The position numbers and the translations under genes are program-made. Of a DNA stretch of 64,000 bases, positions 63,090-64,000 are shown one piece after another; within the stretch, counting starts at the first letter, position 1, and each line of letters starts with the position of its first letter. The notes under the pieces are model-generated. The model saw only the letters and a program-made list of their open reading frames with translations, did not search any database and was not told the DNA's origin. Source of the stretch: Actinernus sp. WN-2022 (Eukaryota; Cnidaria; Anthozoa; Actiniaria; Actinernidae); the NCBI GenBank assembly GCA_030867875.1, contig JAOWCC010000577.1, forward strand, positions 85,231,740 through 85,295,739. Reading direction: 5' to 3'.

Positions 63090-64000
63090 ATCAGCCATCA
63101 TAATTGTGCGAACTGCCTTATTTTGAAGAAGGTTTATTCTTTGGAGGTTAATTACATAAGTAGAAGATCAGACTATATTGCAGTAAGTACGATATGGATA
63201 AATCAGAATGTAATATAATAATAGTAATGACTTTGAAAGCAAATAAAATCTGACTTTGTATAATAACCCGATTGGTTTTGAAATCTTTGTGCAAATGTAT
63301 TTTTGTGGGTTTTCCATGTAAGATGCTGGTCAATATAAACGCCTAGAAATTTAGTACTTTCGACTTGTATCATCCATTATGAGTGGTCTTAATTAAGTGA
63401 CCTAGATTTTTCTGTCTTGGTCTAAATATCATGAACTTAGTTTGTTTTTAAGTCGACAGCTAATTTATTTGCCTTCAGCCAAATTGAAACGTTATTTAGC
63501 TCATTGTTAAATCGATCAATTAGGACCTCGGAGTCCTCGATCACGTTGGAAAAATATATTAGTGTCATCGGCAAATAAGATAAAATCAACATCTTCAGAA
63601 CTATTTGGGAGGTCATTGATATAGATGATAAAAAAATGCGGCCCGAGTATGGAACAGTGTGACGCCACATTCAGGTGTCCTCTCGACATATTTAATTTCA
63701 TTAAATTGAACTAGTTGTTTTCTATTACAGAAGTAGTTCCATATGCTTCCAGCAATTCCATATGCTTCCATTTTTTTTTAAATACACCAGCCAAATATTT
63801 GTTTTCATCGATTGCGTTATAGATCTTATTAACAAGGTGAATCAAGGCATGCAATGTGGAATTACCCTTGCGAAAGCCATATTGAATAATATCTTATTAT
63901 CAATGAAAAATAAATATCCGAATATAGACAGCTCGTTCAAAAAACTTAGAAAAGACTGGAAGGACTTAAATCTGTCTGTAATTTGCAACTATGCTAGCGT
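63090..64000 (-). pseudogene. Older LINE RT, runs off the window
   Basis: The minus strand has, from right to left, FRKGNSTLHALIHLVNKIYN near 63880, SILGPHFFIIYINDLPNSSE, DFILFADDTNIFF (63590), FNNELNNVSIWLKANKLAVD, FILTSILHGKPTKIHL-type text and NLQRINLLQNKAVRTI at 63120. Several frameshifts. Its C-terminus is at 58202-58497, beyond the inserted LINE. Confidence 0.85.

Overview
The window looks like repeat-rich, intron-containing nuclear DNA of a marine invertebrate, most likely an anthozoan cnidarian such as a stony coral. That is an inference. It rests on AT-rich, sparsely coding DNA, the mix of L2/CR1/Jockey-type LINEs, tRNA-derived SINEs, Ty3/Gypsy and Ginger/RAG1-type elements, and one acetylserotonin O-methyltransferase-like gene. 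No rRNA, functional tRNA, CRISPR or bacterial operon was seen. Almost every recognisable protein is mobile-element derived, and most carry one or a few frameshifts or stops.

The most striking object is a 9.9-kb element at 5294-15189. It has long terminal inverted repeats (185/190 bp, TGT...ACA ends) and is flanked on both sides by GATC. It encodes a Ginger-type rve integrase (6247-7260, probable tail at 12437 onward) and a Ulp1-type protease joined to an OTU-type protease (to 14314). Between the two integrase pieces lies a second recombinase gene. It has a zinc-binding exon, an F-box exon (7344-8367) and a RAG1/Transib-type transposase (8367-10906). The catalytic residues of that transposase, and the spacing of most of its zinc ligands, match vertebrate RAG1. 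One TIR-bounded unit therefore holds two unrelated DDE recombinases plus three ubiquitin/SUMO-system modules (F-box, Ulp1, OTU).

Left of it: a palindrome (1365-1419), a foldback MITE (2563-2694) and a 2-kb, 44-bp minisatellite with a palindromic core (2752-4760). Right of it, 15.2-27.5 kb is a nest of old insertions. It contains a paired dispersed repeat (15.2 and 18.5 kb) and a truncated LINE (16763-17665). A second LINE (19130-22572, minus strand) is broken by a 128-bp CACGTG/TGACGTCA repeat array, by a TTAA-flanked MITE and by a pogo-like MITE. A SINE, LINE tails and a Tc1/mariner transposase remnant follow.

29.4-36.5 kb holds a 1.9-kb foldback element with TTAA flanks, a decayed Ty3/Gypsy pol with its 3' LTR, and a MITE. 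36.5-43.3 kb is non-coding apart from tandem repeats (notably a 78-bp array at 40.6-41.1 kb). 43281-46355 is a Harbinger-like TIR element with TAA flanks. It contains a LINE fragment, which in turn contains a SINE. 48.3 kb carries a hammerhead-ribozyme-like motif.

The one host-type gene is an O-methyltransferase (exons 49865-50438 and 54704-54979). Exon 1 has an in-frame stop, the 4.3-kb intron is full of MITEs, and no 3' exon is visible. The right end has a Harbinger-like element (55389-57191) inside a gag-like retroelement remnant. It also has a near full-length LINE (about 58.5-63.0 kb, minus strand) inserted in an older LINE of the same orientation, which runs off the window.
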